A stretch of DNA of 24,584 nucleotides from DATKKX01 sp035542775 (lineage in GTDB: Bacteria > Planctomycetota > Phycisphaerae > UBA1845 > UTPLA1): the NCBI GenBank assembly GCA_035542775.1, contig DATKKX010000126.1, positions 1 to 24,584 of the forward strand, written 5' to 3'. Each line of letters opens with the position of its first letter. The stretch's first letter is position 1. The notes under the pieces were generated by a model, which saw only the letters and a list, made by a program, of their open reading frames with translations, did not search any database and was not told where the DNA came from. The translations under genes were made by a program, and so were the position numbers. This document shows positions 15,082 to 23,290 of this stretch, piece after piece.

Positions 15082-16142
15082 ACCTGTTGACCCTCTTACG
15101 ATCGGGCCGCAAACATGATGCCAGCGACATTCACCTGGTTGTGGGGATGCCGCCCATATTCCGGGTCGGGGGCGAGCTGATCACGTCCACGGGCGAGGCC
15201 ATCACCAAGGAACGGGCCACGGCGCTGGCCTTTGAGTGCCTGAACGAGGAGCAGAAGCGTCGCCTCGAGCGGGATTGGCAGCTCTGTTTCTCGACGACTT
15301 TCGGGGAGCGTGATCGCGCCCGCGTGACCGTCTATTACCGCAGCGGCTGCCCGGAGCTCTGCATCCGGCTCAGCGAGCCGGTCATTCGCACCCGCGAGGA
15401 ACTGCAGTTACCCGCCATCGTGGATGATATCGTCCGGCGCCCGAACGGGCTGTTCCTCGTCACCGGCCCCACCGGCGTCGGCAAAACCACGACCCTCCAC
15501 TACATCATCGATCTCATCAACACCGAATCCCGCAAGAAGATCATCACCATCGAGGACCCGATCGAGTATACGCACGCATCCAAGCGGTCTCTGGTCATTC
15601 AGCAGGAAGTGCTGACCGACGTTCCGTCGTTTCAGCAGGCTCTCGTGCACGTACTGCGTCAGGACCCGGACGTCATCGCCATCGGCGAGATGCGCGACCG
15701 GGACACGATGTACACCGCCATGATGGCCGCGGAAACCGGGCATCTGGTGCTGGCCACGCTGCACACCCCTGACGCGGTGCACTCCATCCAGCGCATCGTT
15801 TCGGCCTTTCCCGAGGGGCAGCAGAACGAAGTGCGCTTCATGCTGGCCAACTCGCTGCAGATGGTCGTCGCCCAGCAGCTCCTTCCGGACGCCCAGGGCA
15901 AGCGCCGGGTCCTCTGTTGCGAGGTGCTGGTCGGTACCCAGCCGGTGCGGCACAACATCCGGGAGAATACGATCCACAAGCTGTACACCGAGCTGCAGGC
16001 CGGTCGAAAGCACGGCATGATGATGATGGATCAGACACTTCTGGACATGTATCAGAAAGGCGAGATCACTTACGACACCGCTCTCTCCGTTGCCCGCGAC
16101 CCCGCCACGATCAAGAAGAACTCGGCCCCCGAGATCACTTGA
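15078..16142 (+). CDS. PilT-type secretion/retraction ATPase
   Basis: A 354-residue ATPase of the PilT family, which retracts type IV pili. The start chosen is the ATG at 15078, which overlaps the TPR stop as ATGA and gives the usual MNLLTLL opening; an ATG 12 bases upstream exists. Walker A is GPTGVGKT at 130-137. The Asp box and Walker B are seen in TIEDPIEY and IAIGEMRD (201-207), the His box in TLHTPDAVHS. The C-terminal MMMMDQTLLDMYQKGEITYDTA is typical of PilT. No other pilus gene is in the window, so it may act on pili encoded elsewhere or serve this operon. It overlaps the fpg gene tail to tail. Confidence 0.9.
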   Translation: MNLLTLLRSGRKHDASDIHLVVGMPPIFRVGGELITSTGEAITKERATALAFECLNEEQKRRLERDWQLCFSTTFGERDRARVTVYYRSGCPELCIRLSEPVIRTREELQLPAIVDDIVRRPNGLFLVTGPTGVGKTTTLHYIIDLINTESRKKIITIEDPIEYTHASKRSLVIQQEVLTDVPSFQQALVHVLRQDPDVIAIGEMRDRDTMYTAMMAAETGHLVLATLHTPDAVHSIQRIVSAFPEGQQNEVRFMLANSLQMVVAQQLLPDAQGKRRVLCCEVLVGTQPVRHNIRENTIHKLYTELQAGRKHGMMMMDQTLLDMYQKGEITYDTALSVARDPATIKKNSAPEIT

Positions 16143-16998
16143 GCGGTTTGCCGGCTTCGGTCGTCAATCGCCTCTTCCGCCTCGATTTCTGGCACGCCGG
16201 GCAGATGTGCGATGACCGGCCCGCGGCTTGAATCCGCAGAATTGTCTCGCCGCACCTTCGGCAAGGCTGCCCCTCGCGCCCATATATGGCGCGGATCTCC
16301 AGGAATCGCCCTTCGCTGCCGTCCGGGCGTCGATAGTCACGCAGCGTCGAGCCGCCCGACTCGATCGCCGTACGCAACGTCTTGCGAATACTGCAAGCCA
16401 GACTACGCACCTGTTCCTCAGTCAGATCCGACGCTTTGGTGAGCGGGTGGATCTTCGTCGCAAAGAGGGCCTCGTCGCAGTAGATGTTGCCCATTCCGCT
16501 GATGGCCCGCTGGTCGAGCAGCAGGGCCTTGATCTGGCGCCGGCGCCGGCAGATGTCCCGCAGATCAGCGACGCGGATGGATAGCGCGTCCGGGCCGAGC
16601 CCGCGCAGACGGCGGGCCGCGTCCGTCTCGTCGCCGTCAAAAAACCACACGCCGCCGAACCGCCGCGGATCGGTGAAGCGCAGTTCGTCCGCGCGATCGA
16701 CGAATTGCAGCCGCACATGCGTATGCTTGGCCGCCTGGGCCTTCGCCGGCGTGATGGTCAGTCGGCCGGTCATGCCCAGATGGACCACCAACTCCGCCGC
16801 CGGACGCAGATGGAAGATGATCCATTTGCCCTCGCGACCAATCCGTTCGATCCGCCTCCCCGGCAGGCTTGACGAGAGCTTGCGTCGGCCGTGCCGGATG
16901 GCAGCCGTTCGAAGGACAACCACCGATCGCACGACCGCCCCATGCAACGCGGGCTGCAAATGCGAAACGATCGTCTCTACTTCGGGTAATTCAGGCAT
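16135..16998 (-). CDS. mutM: Formamidopyrimidine-DNA glycosylase (Fpg/MutM)
   Basis: A 287-residue base-excision repair enzyme that removes oxidised purines such as 8-oxoguanine and cuts the abasic site. The start must be the ATG at 16998, which gives MPELPEVET: Pro2 is the nucleophile and Glu3 the proton shuttle. The frame stays open upstream to 17037, but an extended product would be inactive. A conserved Lys lies in GREGKWIIF, and the helix-two-turn-helix has ISGMGNIYCDEALF. The zinc finger CRRC-x16-CPAC carries the Arg in AAGRSSH. It is the last gene of the minus-strand block, 66 bases after the cysteine desulfurase gene. No clear ribosome binding site is seen. Confidence 0.95.
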   Translation of the reverse strand: MPELPEVETIVSHLQPALHGAVVRSVVVLRTAAIRHGRRKLSSSLPGRRIERIGREGKWIIFHLRPAAELVVHLGMTGRLTITPAKAQAAKHTHVRLQFVDRADELRFTDPRRFGGVWFFDGDETDAARRLRGLGPDALSIRVADLRDICRRRRQIKALLLDQRAISGMGNIYCDEALFATKIHPLTKASDLTEEQVRSLACSIRKTLRTAIESGGSTLRDYRRPDGSEGRFLEIRAIYGREGQPCRRCGETILRIQAAGRSSHICPACQKSRRKRRLTTEAGKPLK

Positions 16999-17064
16999 GA
17001 CTAAGCAAATGCACCGGCATTGCTGCTCGCGGACCAAGCAGAGCTTTGTCCTCCCCGGCCAGGC

Positions 17065-18180
17065 TCAGGGGCCCAGGTGTCGCGCCAGCATCTCTACCAC
17101 CTGATCGATTTCTTCCCTCCGCGTCGGCCGGCCCACGCTGAATCGTATCGTGCCGACCGCTCGTTCGACGCTGTAACCCATGGCCGTCAATACCGCCGAA
17201 GGCTTGGTGCCACCGCTGTGACACGCCGCGCCGGTCGAGGCGCAGACCCCGTCCAACTTGGCGAGTATCTCGCCGCCGACCTGCCCTGGAAAGCTCACGC
17301 TCAATGTGCCGGGCAGTCTCAGCGCCGGATGCCCGTTCAACAGAACGCGTTCGCCGAAGGTCTCCGACAGCCGCCGCCAGAAGTAATCCCGCGTCGCCGT
17401 GATGGCATCGGCCGGCAGATGAGCCGCCGCCAGCTCCGCCGCCTTGCCCAGCCCGACGGCCATGATCACGTTTTCAGTGCCCGCCCGGTATCCGCGCTCC
17501 TGAGAAGCCCCATGGATCAGCGGTTCGATCTCGACGCCGCGGCGGACATACAGCACGCCGATCCCTTTCGGCGCGTACATCTTGTGGCCGGCGACGGACA
17601 CGAAGTCCGCCCCGATCGCCCGCACATCTACAGGGACCTTCCCCGCCGACTGGGCGGCGTCAATGTGAAACAAAACGTCCTTTTCGCGGGCGATTCGACT
17701 GATTTCGGCGACGGGCTCGATCGTGCCGACCTCGTTCTGGGCGTGAATGATGCTGATCAGGATCGTGTCCGGCCGGATGGCCCGCCGGATGTCGTCGGGG
17801 TCGACCATGCCCGTGCTGTCCACGGGCACTTCGGTCCGCGTGAAGCCGAATCCTTCCAGCCAGTGCATGGGTTCGATCGTCGCCGGGTGCTCGACTGCGG
17901 TGGTCACCAGGTGTCGCCCTTTCGATCCGCGCAGTCGGGCGGCGCCCTTGATGGCCGTGTTGCTGCTCTCGGTGCCGCCGCTGGTGAATACGATCTCTTC
18001 AGGCGATGCCCCGATGAGTCGTGCGATCGAAGCGCGGGCCGAATCGACCGCCGCCCTGGCCGCCCGGCCCAAAGGGTGTCCGCTGGACGGGTTGCCGTAC
18101 TGTTCGGTGATATACGGCCGCATGGCCTCGGCGACGGCCGGATCGATCGGCGTGGAGGCGTTGTAGTCGAGGTAGATCAC
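17065..18180 (-). CDS. Cysteine desulfurase (NifS/IscS family)
   Basis: A 371-residue PLP enzyme that takes sulfur from cysteine as a persulfide for Fe-S clusters, thiamine or tRNA thiolation. The start IYLDYNASTPIDPAV is typical. The PLP lysine is Lys200 in SVAGHKMYAPKG; TSGGTESSNTAIKG and EHPATIEP support cofactor binding. The catalytic Cys is Cys320 in STGAACHSG. The start is GTG, 3 bases after the stop of the upstream permease gene, so they are likely co-transcribed. No IscU or IscR is present, so it is not assigned to IscS or NifS. The radical SAM and other Fe-S enzymes nearby could use its product. Confidence 0.93.
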   Translation of the reverse strand: MIYLDYNASTPIDPAVAEAMRPYITEQYGNPSSGHPLGRAARAAVDSARASIARLIGASPEEIVFTSGGTESSNTAIKGAARLRGSKGRHLVTTAVEHPATIEPMHWLEGFGFTRTEVPVDSTGMVDPDDIRRAIRPDTILISIIHAQNEVGTIEPVAEISRIAREKDVLFHIDAAQSAGKVPVDVRAIGADFVSVAGHKMYAPKGIGVLYVRRGVEIEPLIHGASQERGYRAGTENVIMAVGLGKAAELAAAHLPADAITATRDYFWRRLSETFGERVLLNGHPALRLPGTLSVSFPGQVGGEILAKLDGVCASTGAACHSGGTKPSAVLTAMGYSVERAVGTIRFSVGRPTRREEIDQVVEMLARHLGP

Positions 18181-18183
18181 CTA

Positions 18184-19401
18184 TCACTCGTAGCGCAGCG
18201 CCTCGATCGGGTCCAGCCGGCTGGCCCGCCAGGCGGGATAGAAGCCGAAGAAAACGCCGGTGGCAAATGCGAAGCCCAGGGCGATGCCGGCGATCCAGTA
18301 AGACACCTCGGTCTCATATCCCTTCCACCCTGTCAGCCCATAGGTAAAGCCCACACCGGCGCCCATGCCGATGATTCCACCCATGGTGCACAGCACGATG
18401 GCCTCGACCAGGAATTGCAGCATGATGTCCAGGCCGTTGGCCCCGATGGCCATGCGCAGGCCGATCTCGCGGGTCCGCTCGGTCACGCTCACCAGCATGA
18501 TGTTCATGATGCCGATGCCGCCGACCACCAGCGAGACGCCCGCCACCATTTTCAGCAGCCATTCAAAGGATTCGCTGGATTCCTCTTTCAAGGCCGCCGA
18601 TTCGCTGACCGATCGCAGGCGAAAATCGTCCGGGTCGTCTTCGCGAAGGCTATGGCGCTGCCGCAGGAGGTTCCGCACCTGACTCTCGGCGATCTTCGGA
18701 TCCGCGCCGTGCTTCGCGGCCACCAGCATCGAGCCCGATACTTCCGATCCGGCTACCTTGCGCTGAAAGGTCATGTACGGAAACAAGATGATGTCATCGT
18801 TATCGCGGCGGTCCGCCTGTCCCTTGAACGACAGCAGGCCGACGATCGTGAACCGACTGTTCTTGACCGTGATCTCCTCTCCCACCGGGTTGATCGAGCC
18901 GAACAATTCGCGGGCGGCGGTCAATCCGATGCAGCACACCGGCGCGCAATTGGCTTCATCCGCATCGTTCAGCTTGCGTCCTGAGTCAACATCCCAGCGG
19001 CGGATGTCGTGGTAGCAGGGGTACGCCCCCATCACGAAGGTCTGGTAATTGTTGTAGCTGGACTTGACCGGCTGGCCCATCTGGTTGGTGGGCGTGGCGG
19101 CCCGCACCGCGGAGCACTGCTCCACGATGGCCTGGGCGTCCTCTTTGGTCTGGTTCGGCTTGCGCTCCACATCTCCCTTGCGCACGCCGCCGTGGCCCAT
19201 GCCCCAGTAACCGACCCACATCCAGTCGTCGCCCATCCGGGCGATCTCGTCCTGAATCCGCGTCTGCGTGGCGTGGGCCATGGCCACCAGCGTAATGACC
19301 GCCCCCACGCCGATGATGATGCCCAGCATGCTCAAAGCGGTGCGGATCTTGTTCTTCCGCAGGCTGATCAATGACTCCGCGACCAGTGATCCTATGTTCA
19401 T
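18184..19401 (-). CDS. FtsX/MacB-like ABC transporter permease
   Basis: A 405-residue inner-membrane permease. The first membrane helix is in IRTALSMLGIIIGVGAVITLVAMA, followed by a large exported MacB periplasmic core domain to about residue 275, then three helices: SLVVGGIGIMNIMLVSVTERTREIGLRMAIGA, a second in FLVEAIVLCTMGGIIGMGAGVGF, and a third in IALGFAFATGVFFGFYPAWRASRLDPIEALRYE. This end is the family signature. The partner ATPase, usually adjacent, is not in the window. The gene precedes the cysteine desulfurase gene by 3 bases. No strong ribosome binding site is seen. Likely role: export of a peptide, antibiotic or lipoprotein-like molecule. Confidence 0.9.
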   Translation of the reverse strand: MNIGSLVAESLISLRKNKIRTALSMLGIIIGVGAVITLVAMAHATQTRIQDEIARMGDDWMWVGYWGMGHGGVRKGDVERKPNQTKEDAQAIVEQCSAVRAATPTNQMGQPVKSSYNNYQTFVMGAYPCYHDIRRWDVDSGRKLNDADEANCAPVCCIGLTAARELFGSINPVGEEITVKNSRFTIVGLLSFKGQADRRDNDDIILFPYMTFQRKVAGSEVSGSMLVAAKHGADPKIAESQVRNLLRQRHSLREDDPDDFRLRSVSESAALKEESSESFEWLLKMVAGVSLVVGGIGIMNIMLVSVTERTREIGLRMAIGANGLDIMLQFLVEAIVLCTMGGIIGMGAGVGFTYGLTGWKGYETEVSYWIAGIALGFAFATGVFFGFYPAWRASRLDPIEALRYE

Positions 19402-19416
19402 CTTCGCACTAAGCAG

Positions 19417-19436
19417 GGCGGGTCATTTGACCCGCC
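19417..19436. repeat. Perfect 9-bp inverted repeat between flavin reductase-like and permease genes
   Basis: GGCGGGTCA at 19417-19425 and TGACCCGCC at 19428-19436 are perfect arms around TT. It lies in the 45-base spacer between two minus-strand genes, 16 bases before the permease start. It may reduce read-through, stabilise the upstream message, or bind a protein. There is no T run after it. Confidence 0.55.
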
Positions 19437-19446
19437 GACAGCCCCC

Positions 19447-19938
19447 TCAATATGACAACCCGTTCTTCCGCAGGTGCACGCACGGTTGCTGGATCTCGGC
19501 AATGTCGGCGCCGGTCACCTTGCCGACATACAGCCAGTGATCGCCGGCATCGTATTTTCCATGAATGGTCGCCGACAGATAGGCGATCCGGTCATCAATG
19601 ACCACCCCGCCGGGGAGGTCCTTGGCGCCCATGCCGACGAAAGCGTCCTGATCCAGGCTGAAACCGGCCGCGAAATGCTTGAACATCGCGTCGCGGTGAC
19701 GTTCTCCCAGCAGATTCACCACGAACGTACCGGCTTCATCGAGCAGCTTTTCGATCGGCCGGCCCTTTTTCACCGCCACGCTGATCATCGGCGGATCGAG
19801 GCTCGCCTGCTGGATCAACGAAGCCAGCAGGCCGGTCCGGCGGTTGCCCGCCCGGGTGGTCACAATCGCGACTCCGCTCGGAATCCTCCCCAATGCCTTG
19901 GCGATCCTATCGACGCTCTGCTCAACGCTTCCGGCCAT
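19447..19938 (-). CDS. Flavin reductase-like domain protein
   Basis: A 163-residue protein of the flavin reductase-like, FMN-binding split-barrel family. The opening RIPSGVAIVTTRAGNRRTGLLAS then SLDPPMISVAVKKGRP and FVVNLLGE are the usual flavin-binding blocks. Such proteins reduce flavin with NAD(P)H for an oxygenase, or act as the reductase part of flavodiiron proteins. No partner is adjacent. GGGGAG lies 6 bases before the ATG. The gene is 23 bases after the thiamine-binding protein gene and probably co-transcribed with it. Confidence 0.85.
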   Translation of the reverse strand: MAGSVEQSVDRIAKALGRIPSGVAIVTTRAGNRRTGLLASLIQQASLDPPMISVAVKKGRPIEKLLDEAGTFVVNLLGERHRDAMFKHFAAGFSLDQDAFVGMGAKDLPGGVVIDDRIAYLSATIHGKYDAGDHWLYVGKVTGADIAEIQQPCVHLRKNGLSY

Positions 19939-19961
19939 TTCGATCTCCCCGGGAGAAACGT

Positions 19962-20273
19962 CTATTTGTCCAGCTCACGTCCGAGCAACGATTCCACCTT
20001 GGCGATTTTGCCGGTCAGACGGCCCTCGTGACCCGCGCGAATGTCCAGCTTGATGGACACGCTGATCCGGCGGCAATCCTGCGACATCCGTTCGTAACAC
20101 TTCTTGATCACGCCCATCACCGCATCCCAGTCGCCTTCCAGGCAAGTGCCCATCGGCCCCAGACGATATGGCACGCCGCTGTCCGCAATGATCTCCAGGC
20201 TCCGGGCGACGTACTTGGAGACGGACTCCCCCTTGTCCATCGGCGACATCGAAAACTCGGCCAGCACGGACAT
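19962..20273 (-). CDS. MTH1187/YkoF-type thiamine-binding protein
   Basis: A 103-residue ferredoxin-fold protein of the MTH1187/YqgV group (DUF77), which binds thiamine or a related pyrimidine. Seen are the first strand MSVLAEFSMSPM, a helix in SKYVARSLEIIADSG, the YRLGPMGTCLEGD binding segment, then a helix in VMGVIKKCYERM and a final strand with ISVSIKLDIRAG. The start at 20273 is fixed by GGAGG 5 bases upstream; the frame extends to 20345 but adds unrelated residues. It may hold thiamine in the cytoplasm. It heads the minus-strand block with flavin reductase-like, permease and cysteine desulfurase genes. Sulfur from the latter is used in thiamine synthesis, but this link is only inferred. 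Confidence 0.85.
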   Translation of the reverse strand: MSVLAEFSMSPMDKGESVSKYVARSLEIIADSGVPYRLGPMGTCLEGDWDAVMGVIKKCYERMSQDCRRISVSIKLDIRAGHEGRLTGKIAKVESLLGRELDK

Positions 20274-20382
20274 CTCTGCCTCCTGCGTCCCATGTGATGG
20301 GTGACCCTGCCGCGGTCCCAAGATTGTAATCCCGTCCCCGTCCAAAAACGAGCCACCGCGTGCATACCCGCCGCTTTGCGAC

Positions 20383-20388
20383 CATAAT
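20383..20388 (+). promoter_or_regulatory. Possible -10 box near the GT39-like gene start
   Basis: CATAAT matches five of six -10 positions. If it is used, transcription starts near 20395, so translation would begin at the ATG at 20396 as a leaderless message, or at the ATG at 20456 with a leader of about 60 bases. No good -35 is seen. Confidence 0.25.
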
Positions 20389-20395
20389 TCGGCCC

Positions 20396-22126
20396 ATGCG
20401 TCGTCATGAAAATGACAGATCCGGCAATGCAGTCCCCCTTTCGAGCGGCCCGGTCATGGGGCGCGGCTACTCGCGTCGTGATTGGCAGGCCCTGGCGGCA
20501 ACCCTGCTGCTGGCCCTGGTTCTGAGAGGCGTGCTCTGCAGCCGCCTGGCCTGCCTCAGCCGTGATGGGGTCCAGTTCATCACCTTCGCCAGGCAGTTGG
20601 CCTCGGACCCCATCGCCACAATGACCGCGACCACCAAACAGCCGGGCTTCTCCTGGCTGCTCCTGGGTCTGCACGGCGCCGTGAACCTGGTGGTCGATGC
20701 CAGCAGCCCTTTCGCCTGGCAGCGCTGTGGGCAGACGATTGCTCTGGTGGGCGGCATCTGCGTCTGCGGGCTCATTTTCGTGCTCACGCGGCGTCTCTTC
20801 GACACCGCCACCACCGCGATCGCCGGTATTTTCGGCGCCGTCTGGCCGCAGGGAGCGCACCTCTCCGCGGACGTGCTCTCCGACATGCCCCACCTGGCGC
20901 TGTATCTGGCGGCGTTTCTCTTTGCCTACCGCGCCCTGAAGTCCGACCGGCTCGGTTGGCTGGTCCCATCTGGCATAGTCGCCGGGCTGGCTTACATGCT
21001 GCGCCAGGAGGCCATGGGCCTCGTTGTCGCGGCGGCCGTCTGCTGGGCCTGGCCCGATCGCCGCCGATCCTGGCTCCGGCAGCTCGCCGGTGTGGCGACC
21101 GTGGCGCTCTGTTTCGCCGCTGTCATCGCCCCCTACTCCATCGCCACCGGCAAGGTCCTGCCGAACAAGAATCCCTGGAATCTGCTTTTCGGCACGCCGC
21201 AGAAACTCACCACGGAGACATCAAATGAAAAGGATGAAGGCGGAAGGATGAAGGATGAAAAAGTCGCGGAAGCCGGTGCGACAGCCGTGGTGGGGTCTCT
21301 GTTCATCCTTCATCCTTCATCCTTCATCTTTCCCTCTGCATCTCTTCCGGCGCGCCGTGATGGTGATGTCTTCGCTGGGGTGACCTCATGGTGGATGGCT
21401 CCGCCGAAGATGATTGAGGGTTGGGCCAAGAGCGGCCGGTACATCATCTCCACCCTCTTTCTGCTTGCTTTGGTGCTGAAGTCCGCGCCGCGAGCCGACC
21501 CGACGGGCCGCCGCCTGGCCATCGCCGCCGTCTTCCTGCAATTGCTGGCGGTTCAGTTTCGCATCAAGTCTTACGGGGAGATCAGCTCGCGATACATGAT
21601 CATTCCGCTGGTTCTGTGCATTCCCTGGGCGGCGTCGGGCCTGCTCGCCCTGCTTAACGTTGTGGCCGCCCGGTTGCGGGCCGCCTGGAACGTCCAGTCC
21701 ATCGACGTGCGGACCCTCGGCACCATCCTGGTGGCTCTGCCGATGCTTTACTATCTCGCCCGACCCATCAATTACGAGAAGGCCCAGTTCCGTCACGCCG
21801 GCGAGTGGCTGTATCAACACGCCCGTCCGGGTGATCTCGTGCTGGCCCACGACCGGCTCGAACAACTGATGTTTTACGCGGGGCGGACTTATCCTGACCA
21901 GACCTGGCTGCGATGTTCCCCGACAGAATCCGTCGAGGCGATCCGAGCTGAGATATCGCAGCGTCATCCGCAATGGTATGTCGACGTCGAAGGCGGCGCT
22001 CAGCAACGGGCCGACAGAGGAAGCGACCGGCAGGCCACATCCTCTCGTGCGATCCCTGATCTGCAGCCCGCCTGGAGCGGCGGAGCAAGCGGGCAGGAAG
22101 TCCGCATCTTCCATGTTGTTCCCTAG
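20396..22126 (+). CDS. GT39-like polytopic glycosyltransferase
   Basis: A membrane protein of 576 residues from the ATG at 20396, with about ten hydrophobic segments, resembling GT39/PMT-type GT-C enzymes that use polyprenyl-linked sugars. SRDGVQFITFARQL near residues 56-69 has the expected acidic residue in the first exported loop; SADVLSDMPHLALYLAAFLFAYRAL and GLAYMLRQEAMGL follow the family plan. Starts at GTG 20360, ATG 20396 and ATG 20456 are all possible, and none has a clear ribosome binding site. The segment at about residues 278-312 is encoded by an inverted repeat at 21228-21335 and is probably a late in-frame insertion in a loop. It converges with the TPR-like gene, 51 bases away. 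Confidence 0.82.
   Translation: MRRHENDRSGNAVPLSSGPVMGRGYSRRDWQALAATLLLALVLRGVLCSRLACLSRDGVQFITFARQLASDPIATMTATTKQPGFSWLLLGLHGAVNLVVDASSPFAWQRCGQTIALVGGICVCGLIFVLTRRLFDTATTAIAGIFGAVWPQGAHLSADVLSDMPHLALYLAAFLFAYRALKSDRLGWLVPSGIVAGLAYMLRQEAMGLVVAAAVCWAWPDRRRSWLRQLAGVATVALCFAAVIAPYSIATGKVLPNKNPWNLLFGTPQKLTTETSNEKDEGGRMKDEKVAEAGATAVVGSLFILHPSSFIFPSASLPARRDGDVFAGVTSWWMAPPKMIEGWAKSGRYIISTLFLLALVLKSAPRADPTGRRLAIAAVFLQLLAVQFRIKSYGEISSRYMIIPLVLCIPWAASGLLALLNVVAARLRAAWNVQSIDVRTLGTILVALPMLYYLARPINYEKAQFRHAGEWLYQHARPGDLVLAHDRLEQLMFYAGRTYPDQTWLRCSPTESVEAIRAEISQRHPQWYVDVEGGAQQRADRGSDRQATSSRAIPDLQPAWSGGASGQEVRIFHVVP
21228..21335. repeat. GGATGAA inverted repeat inserted in the GT39-like gene
   Basis: Tandem AAGGATGAAGGATGAA at 21244-21259 is the exact reverse complement of TTCATCCTTCATCCTT at 21302-21317, with a 42-base loop. 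Imperfect copies extend the arms outward to about 21228 and 21335. The reading frame passes through, giving the peptides GGRMKDEK and FILHPSSFIF. FILHPSSF-type peptides recur, to my knowledge, in planctomycete proteins. Confidence 0.75.
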
Positions 22127-22130
22127 GCCG

Positions 22131-22177
22131 GGTGGCCCGGGTTCTTTGAGCCTGGGGGGTAGATTTCCCCGCCCGTG
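22131..22177. repeat. Two-hairpin repeat element, copy A, between convergent genes
   Basis: CCCGGGTTC at 22136-22144 pairs with GAGCCTGGG at 22148-22156 over nine positions, two of them G-T. A second small stem, GGGG with CCCC, follows. The stretch aligns with copy B at 23411-23457 at roughly 70 percent of positions, and most differences are transitions. It fills the gap between two convergent stops and may end transcription from both sides. Confidence 0.6.
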
Positions 22178-23290
22178 TCAAGATGATCGCTCTAAGGCCA
22201 TCGCCCGGAAGCGTTTCTTCGCAATCTCCTGATAGGAGAGGAGGTGGAACCTCAGAGCGTGATTGGGCTCGAACAGCAGCTGCTGTCTTTGCAGGAACGC
22301 CGTCATGAGCTCGGCCTCTCGATCCAGATCGCCCGCCCGGTGCGCCAGCTCACACTTCGCAAGCAATCGCATGTCGCCCAACCACGGAAAATCCCTTTCC
22401 GTAAACTGGACCGCGTCGAGGCGCCGCTCCACCTCTGCCACATCCTCGGACTGCTGCCCCTCGAGGATGGCGATTTGCAGCAGGACGTCCCCGACCGGAA
22501 GAGTAGCTTGTGGCAATTGCCCGGCGTTCACCTCGCTTCGCGCTGCCAGTTCGTTCTTTGCGTTCGCTATACACGGCGACAGGCCGGTGGAGAAAGCATA
22601 TTCGACCTGTGCCTGGAGCGACTTCAAGCTGCACTCGTTAAGCCGGGACTCCGCTTCCCTCAACAGGGCCTTCGCTCTGTCAGCGTGTCCTGACAGTAGG
22701 TGGAATACTAGTGCGTAGCTGAGCGTCTCGTCCACGAACGGCAGCCCTCGGAGATGGACAAAGGTGTCGTCGGCGATGCGGAGCTCGTAGTAGCGCTGGA
22801 TGACAGGGTCCAGCACCCGCAAGCCGGCTTCGTGCTTATCCCACAGGTAGCAATAGCGGGCCGCAGCGAGTATGTGTCGCGACGACACTTCCGGGAAGGA
22901 GCACTGGCGAAACTGTTCCACCATCTCCTCGGCCTGTCCACGCCAGGCATATTCCTGCCCCAGCATGTAATGGAGGCGCGCCGAATTGGGGAAGTGAGCG
23001 GTCCCCTCCCGAGCCCGGTTTAGGGTTGTGCCTCGGTCTCCCCGATCGAACGCCGCGGCTGCACGGTAGAAATACCACGATTCTTGTTCGCTGTTGCTCA
23101 GTTTTTCGGGGTTGAATTTGGACAGGGCCGCCTCAAAGTCTTCTGTAGCGACGTGCCCAGGTTCGGCGTTGGTCACATGATCAACCGTTTCTTCAATCCG
23201 GTTGCGGGGCGTAGACTGCCGCATCCGCCCATACAGCAGGATCAGTCCAATGATGGCGACAATGGCGACTATGACTGCGACGGTTTTCAC
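22178..23290 (-). CDS. Membrane-anchored TPR-like protein
   Basis: A 370-residue protein. It begins with one membrane segment, VAVIVAIVAIIGLILLYG (residues 4-21), then a soluble part made of helical repeats such as SWYFYRAAAAFDRGDRGTTL, ARLHYMLGQEYAWRGQAEEM and YALVFHLLSGHADRAKALLREAES. The helix pairs fit tetratricopeptide repeats, so it may be a scaffold on the outside of the inner membrane. I do not recognise a specific family. The GTG start is well supported by AAGGAG 5 bases upstream. It stands alone between two repeat copies, with glycosyltransferase genes on both sides; a link to polysaccharide assembly is only a guess. Confidence 0.78.
   Translation of the reverse strand: MKTVAVIVAIVAIIGLILLYGRMRQSTPRNRIEETVDHVTNAEPGHVATEDFEAALSKFNPEKLSNSEQESWYFYRAAAAFDRGDRGTTLNRAREGTAHFPNSARLHYMLGQEYAWRGQAEEMVEQFRQCSFPEVSSRHILAAARYCYLWDKHEAGLRVLDPVIQRYYELRIADDTFVHLRGLPFVDETLSYALVFHLLSGHADRAKALLREAESRLNECSLKSLQAQVEYAFSTGLSPCIANAKNELAARSEVNAGQLPQATLPVGDVLLQIAILEGQQSEDVAEVERRLDAVQFTERDFPWLGDMRLLAKCELAHRAGDLDREAELMTAFLQRQQLLFEPNHALRFHLLSYQEIAKKRFRAMALERSS

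Noticed and set aside
16999..17037. N-terminal extension of Fpg
   Set aside because: Fpg needs Pro as residue 2 for catalysis; the longer product could not work.
17020..18984. 654-residue open frame on the plus strand
   Set aside because: It runs antisense across parts of two clear genes (cysteine desulfurase and permease), so it is a composition artefact.
20274..20359. Possible TPP riboswitch before the thiamine-binding gene
   Set aside because: The leader is too short, and the conserved THI-box sequences are not present. Only a 5-bp hairpin (20289-20301) is seen.
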